From assembly GCF_946479415.1 (NCBI RefSeq), contig NZ_CAMLFY010000091.1:1-18213 (forward strand): 18,213 nucleotides of DNA, in the 5' to 3' direction. Both the position numbers and the translations under genes were made by a program. Origin of the DNA: an uncultured Shinella sp. GTDB taxonomy: Bacteria > Pseudomonadota > Alphaproteobacteria > Rhizobiales > Rhizobiaceae. The notes under the pieces were generated by a model that was not told the origin of the DNA, ran no database searches, and saw only the letters and a program-made list of their open reading frames with translations. Each line of letters starts with the position of its first letter. Within the stretch, counting starts at the first letter, position 1. Below are positions 15,762-18,213 of the stretch, piece by piece.

Positions 15762-17747
15762 TCAGATTTCCAACCCGGCTTTTCGGCCTTCGAAAAACGC
15801 ATAAGGCGCCTGGCGCGGCGCGGCGCAGTCGCCGATCTGGCGCGTCGGCAGGCCGAGTTCCGCCAAGCCGGGCGTCAGCCAATCCGCTGCAATATTGGTT
15901 GTGGCCGTGACGAGGGTGTCCGCGGCGATGAAGCGGTGCTCTCCGCTATTATGGTCGATGATGGTCGCGCCGTTGCCGTGCCATTCGGTGATACTGGCTT
16001 CGACGATCCAGTCCACGCCGAGCTTTCTCAGCACCTGCCGCATCGGAACGTCCGCGGCGGTCCGTTGCAGCTCCTTGCCGACGAAGGGATCGGGCGTGAG
16101 GATCGTCACGCGGTGCCCCTCTTCTGCAAGCTTCCAGGCGGTGCCGCCGCCGCGCCAGCCGCCGCCTTCGTCGAGAAGCAGGACATGGCTGCCGGGCCGC
16201 GCTTGCCGCGCCATCACGGCTTCGACGGTGAAGACATTGCCCTTTTCGATGCCGGGCATGGTTTCGACCGTCGGCAAGGCCTTCTGGAAACCGGTTTCGG
16301 GGGAATAGGAGCCCGTTGCCGCAACCACGATGTCGAATTCCGCCGGGTCGATTTCCGTGGCCTCGATATAGGTGTTGAGGCGAATATCGATGCCGAGTTT
16401 CTCCAGCTGGCGCTCGTACCAGGCAATCAGATCAAGGATTTGCGCCCGTCGCGGCTGCATGCCGGCAAGGAGGAAGTTGCCGCCGAGGCGAGGGGAGGCC
16501 TCCGCAAGCGTCACGCGGTGTCCGCGCTCGGCGCAAACGCGCGCGGTTTCCAGTCCGGCGGGGCCGCCGCCGATCACCAGCACACGCTTGGGATCGTCGG
16601 TCTTGCGAAAACGGTCGCCGCCCCATTCGGCCTCGCGGCCGACGGACGGGTTGATCAGGCAGCTGATCCAGTAGTCGCGCGATCGCCGGCCCCAGCACAT
16701 CTGATTGCAGGAGATGCAGCCGCGAATGTCGTCCGGCCGGTCGTCGCCGGCCTTGGTGGCAAGGTGCGGGTCGGCGATCTGCCCGCGCACGATCGAAACG
16801 AGATCTGCGGCGCCTTCGCCGAGCACAGTTTCGGCATTGTCGGGGGTGCGGATGTGGCTTTCGGCAATGACGACGGCGTTCTTGACGACACCCTTCAGGA
16901 CGGCGGCGAGGTCGGCGCCGAGTTTTTCCGGATAGAGAAAGGTCGGCATCAGCTTGTAGAAATCGAGATAGCCGCCCGAACCGCAGGTGACGTAGTCGAT
17001 GAGGCCGAGATCGTCGTGCAGCTTGACGATTTCGGCAAGCTCGTCGCGCTGGAGGGCGACCTTAACATCCGGCTCGTCCGAAACGGCAAGGCCGATGATG
17101 AAATCCGGGCCGCAGACGTCGCGGATGCGCATCAGGATTTCGCGCGACATGCGCGTGCGGTTTTCCAGCGAACCGCCCCATTGGTCCTCGCGCCGGTTGC
17201 ACCAGGGCGTCCAGAACTGATCGACCATGCCGAGATAGGCGGCCCAGACTTCGACGCCGTCGAAGCCGGCGTCGCGACATCGCCGCGCGGCTTCCACGAA
17301 GCCGTCGATCGTCTCGCGGATTTCGGCCTCGCTCATCGTGTGAGAGCCGTCGCTGTCATGATAGCTCGGCCCGCCGGAGGGCGACCAGTGCGGATGGAAG
17401 GAATTGTCGGAATCGCCATGCGCGCCGACATGATAGAGCTGCTGGATCGCGATGGTGCCATGTCGCTTGATGGCCTGCACGACCGTCTTGAAATGGGGAA
17501 TGACCGCATCGTCGGAATGGCGGAAATTACCCCGGGTGAGCACGGCGGCCGCATGAACGGGCATCGGCTCGACGACGATCATCGCCGCTCCGCCGATCGC
17601 CCGCTCCTCGTAATAGGCGGCATGGCGCTCGGTGGGCAGGCCCTCGACGGCCATGTTTGCCGTGTGTGCCCCAAAGACGATCCGGTTTTTCAGCGTATGC
17701 GCGCGCAGGGTCAGCGGCGAAAAGAGGCGGGGAAATTTTTTCGACAT
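15762..17747 (-). CDS. FMN/4Fe-4S/FAD oxidoreductase of the FadH/trimethylamine dehydrogenase family, probable N-methyl amine demethylase
   Basis: The 661-residue product has the three-part layout of this family. An old-yellow-enzyme FMN barrel (about 5-340) is followed by a 4Fe-4S site with C344-x2-C347-x3-C351-x11-C363. An FAD/NAD-binding region then starts at VLVIGGGPAGLE (GGGPAG at 393-398). Related proteins include dienoyl-CoA reductase, trimethylamine dehydrogenase, dimethylglycine demethylase DgcA and N-methylproline demethylase StcD. Next to a betaine oxygenase and a ProV-type transporter, the second demethylation step is the likely role. The cysteine spacing is of the FadH kind and, as I recall, unlike the DgcA/StcD proteins, so the exact substrate is open. 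The start ATG (17745-17747) has only a weak GGGA upstream. It lies 113 bases downstream of the transporter gene and is probably co-transcribed with it. Confidence 0.85.
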   Translation of the reverse strand: MSKKFPRLFSPLTLRAHTLKNRIVFGAHTANMAVEGLPTERHAAYYEERAIGGAAMIVVEPMPVHAAAVLTRGNFRHSDDAVIPHFKTVVQAIKRHGTIAIQQLYHVGAHGDSDNSFHPHWSPSGGPSYHDSDGSHTMSEAEIRETIDGFVEAARRCRDAGFDGVEVWAAYLGMVDQFWTPWCNRREDQWGGSLENRTRMSREILMRIRDVCGPDFIIGLAVSDEPDVKVALQRDELAEIVKLHDDLGLIDYVTCGSGGYLDFYKLMPTFLYPEKLGADLAAVLKGVVKNAVVIAESHIRTPDNAETVLGEGAADLVSIVRGQIADPHLATKAGDDRPDDIRGCISCNQMCWGRRSRDYWISCLINPSVGREAEWGGDRFRKTDDPKRVLVIGGGPAGLETARVCAERGHRVTLAEASPRLGGNFLLAGMQPRRAQILDLIAWYERQLEKLGIDIRLNTYIEATEIDPAEFDIVVAATGSYSPETGFQKALPTVETMPGIEKGNVFTVEAVMARQARPGSHVLLLDEGGGWRGGGTAWKLAEEGHRVTILTPDPFVGKELQRTAADVPMRQVLRKLGVDWIVEASITEWHGNGATIIDHNSGEHRFIAADTLVTATTNIAADWLTPGLAELGLPTRQIGDCAAPRQAPYAFFEGRKAGLEI

Positions 17748-17860
17748 TGCGCAAATCCCGGCGGCAGTGGGGCAGGAGGGAAGGGTTGGTTTGTGTGCGC
17801 CGGCGGCCTTCTCGCAACGGATGTTCGAGACAAGCGCGCTGGACTATCTCCGGCGGTTTT

Positions 17861-18213
17861 TCAGGCCGCGTCGGCTGGGCTGACGCCGGAAGCGCCTGCC
17901 GTATGGGCGTTGACCATCGCGCCCGCCAGCTGGCGGAAGGTGACCGTGCCGACCGGTTTGCCGGAGGGATCGATCACGGTGATATCGCCGTCGGGTGCGC
18001 AAGCCAGCAAGCGCACGGCCTCCTCGATCGTGACGTCGGCGGATATGGCCGGGCCGCCGGCAGGTGGTGACGCGCCGCGCAACGGGGTCATCACGGCGTC
18101 GACCTGAACGACGCGTCCCCGGTTCACCTCCTTGACGAAGTTTGCGACATAGTCGTCGGCGGGGCGCAGGACGATGTCCTGGCTTGTGCCCTGCTGGATG
18201 ACCTCGCCGTCGC
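17861..18213 (-). CDS. Glycine betaine/proline ABC transporter ATP-binding protein, C-terminal part (5' end beyond window)
   Basis: The reading frame is open to the window edge, so only the last 116 or so residues are seen. They begin DGEVIQQGTSQDIVLRPADDYV, the end of an ABC ATPase domain of the ProV/OpuAA type, followed by NFVKEVNRGRVVQVDAVM and a single CBS-like unit (ITVIDPSGKPVGTVTFRQ) ending with TGA. ProV-type ATPases drive uptake of glycine betaine, proline betaine, choline or carnitine, and their CBS units sense ionic strength in osmoregulated members. Only about 60 residues follow the first CBS signature, less than the two full CBS units of some relatives. Permease and binding-protein genes are expected beyond the right edge. 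An internal GTG at 18125-18127 is not the start. Confidence 0.88.
   Translation of the reverse strand, partial: DGEVIQQGTSQDIVLRPADDYVANFVKEVNRGRVVQVDAVMTPLRGASPPAGGPAISADVTIEEAVRLLACAPDGDITVIDPSGKPVGTVTFRQLAGAMVNAHTAGASGVSPADAA

Noticed and set aside
15669..18107. Long open frame (812 codons) on the plus strand opposite the flavin oxidoreductase and transporter genes
   Set aside because: It spans two clear genes on the other strand, has no recognisable domain, and arises from GC-rich third codon positions.

Overview
The window is a high-GC stretch from an alphaproteobacterium, most likely a member of the Rhizobiales (Rhizobiaceae-like). The evidence is the gene order rlpA - dacF - tmk - holB - metG - tatD - metallo-beta-lactamase-fold hydrolase, together with protein sequences that read like rhizobial orthologues. 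No transposase, integrase, phage gene or CRISPR array was seen.

Left end (1-1283): a rifampin ADP-ribosyltransferase gene (arr, minus strand) lies just downstream of, and co-directional with, a tRNA-Ser(UGA) gene. A small plus-strand gene for a 71-residue protein of unknown function follows, with its own candidate promoter and a trailing stem-loop.

Centre-left (1284-9192, plus strand): a housekeeping block. It encodes the lipoprotein RlpA, a DacF-type penicillin-binding protein whose second and third active-site motifs are altered, thymidylate kinase, the DNA polymerase III delta' subunit, an unrecognised secreted six-cysteine protein, methionyl-tRNA synthetase, a TatD deoxyribonuclease-family protein and a PhnP-like hydrolase. 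tmk/holB overlap by four bases, and metG/tatD/hydrolase are separated by 7 and 2 bases, which suggests co-transcription.

Centre (9180-12369): purC (minus) converges on the hydrolase gene with a 13-base overlap. Next is a divergent pair: a 14-helix SmvA/QacA-type drug exporter (minus) and its TetR-family regulator (plus). A perfect 15-base inverted repeat lies in the short gap between them and is the likely operator.

Right end (12417-18213): a quaternary-amine (betaine) catabolic module. It has a Rieske monooxygenase and its ferredoxin reductase (GbcA/GbcB type, minus), a divergent LysR-family regulator with two T-N11-A palindromes in the intergenic region, a FadH/trimethylamine-dehydrogenase-type FMN/4Fe-4S/FAD oxidoreductase (minus), and the 3' end of a ProV-type glycine betaine/proline ABC transporter ATPase. 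The simplest reading is uptake of a betaine by the ABC transporter, first N-demethylation by the Rieske pair, and a further demethylation by the flavoprotein. The true substrate (glycine betaine, proline betaine or another) cannot be fixed from sequence alone. A quaternary-ammonium efflux locus directly beside a quaternary-amine catabolic locus is the most suggestive arrangement in the window. The most unusual single gene is the dacF homologue with degenerate catalytic motifs.
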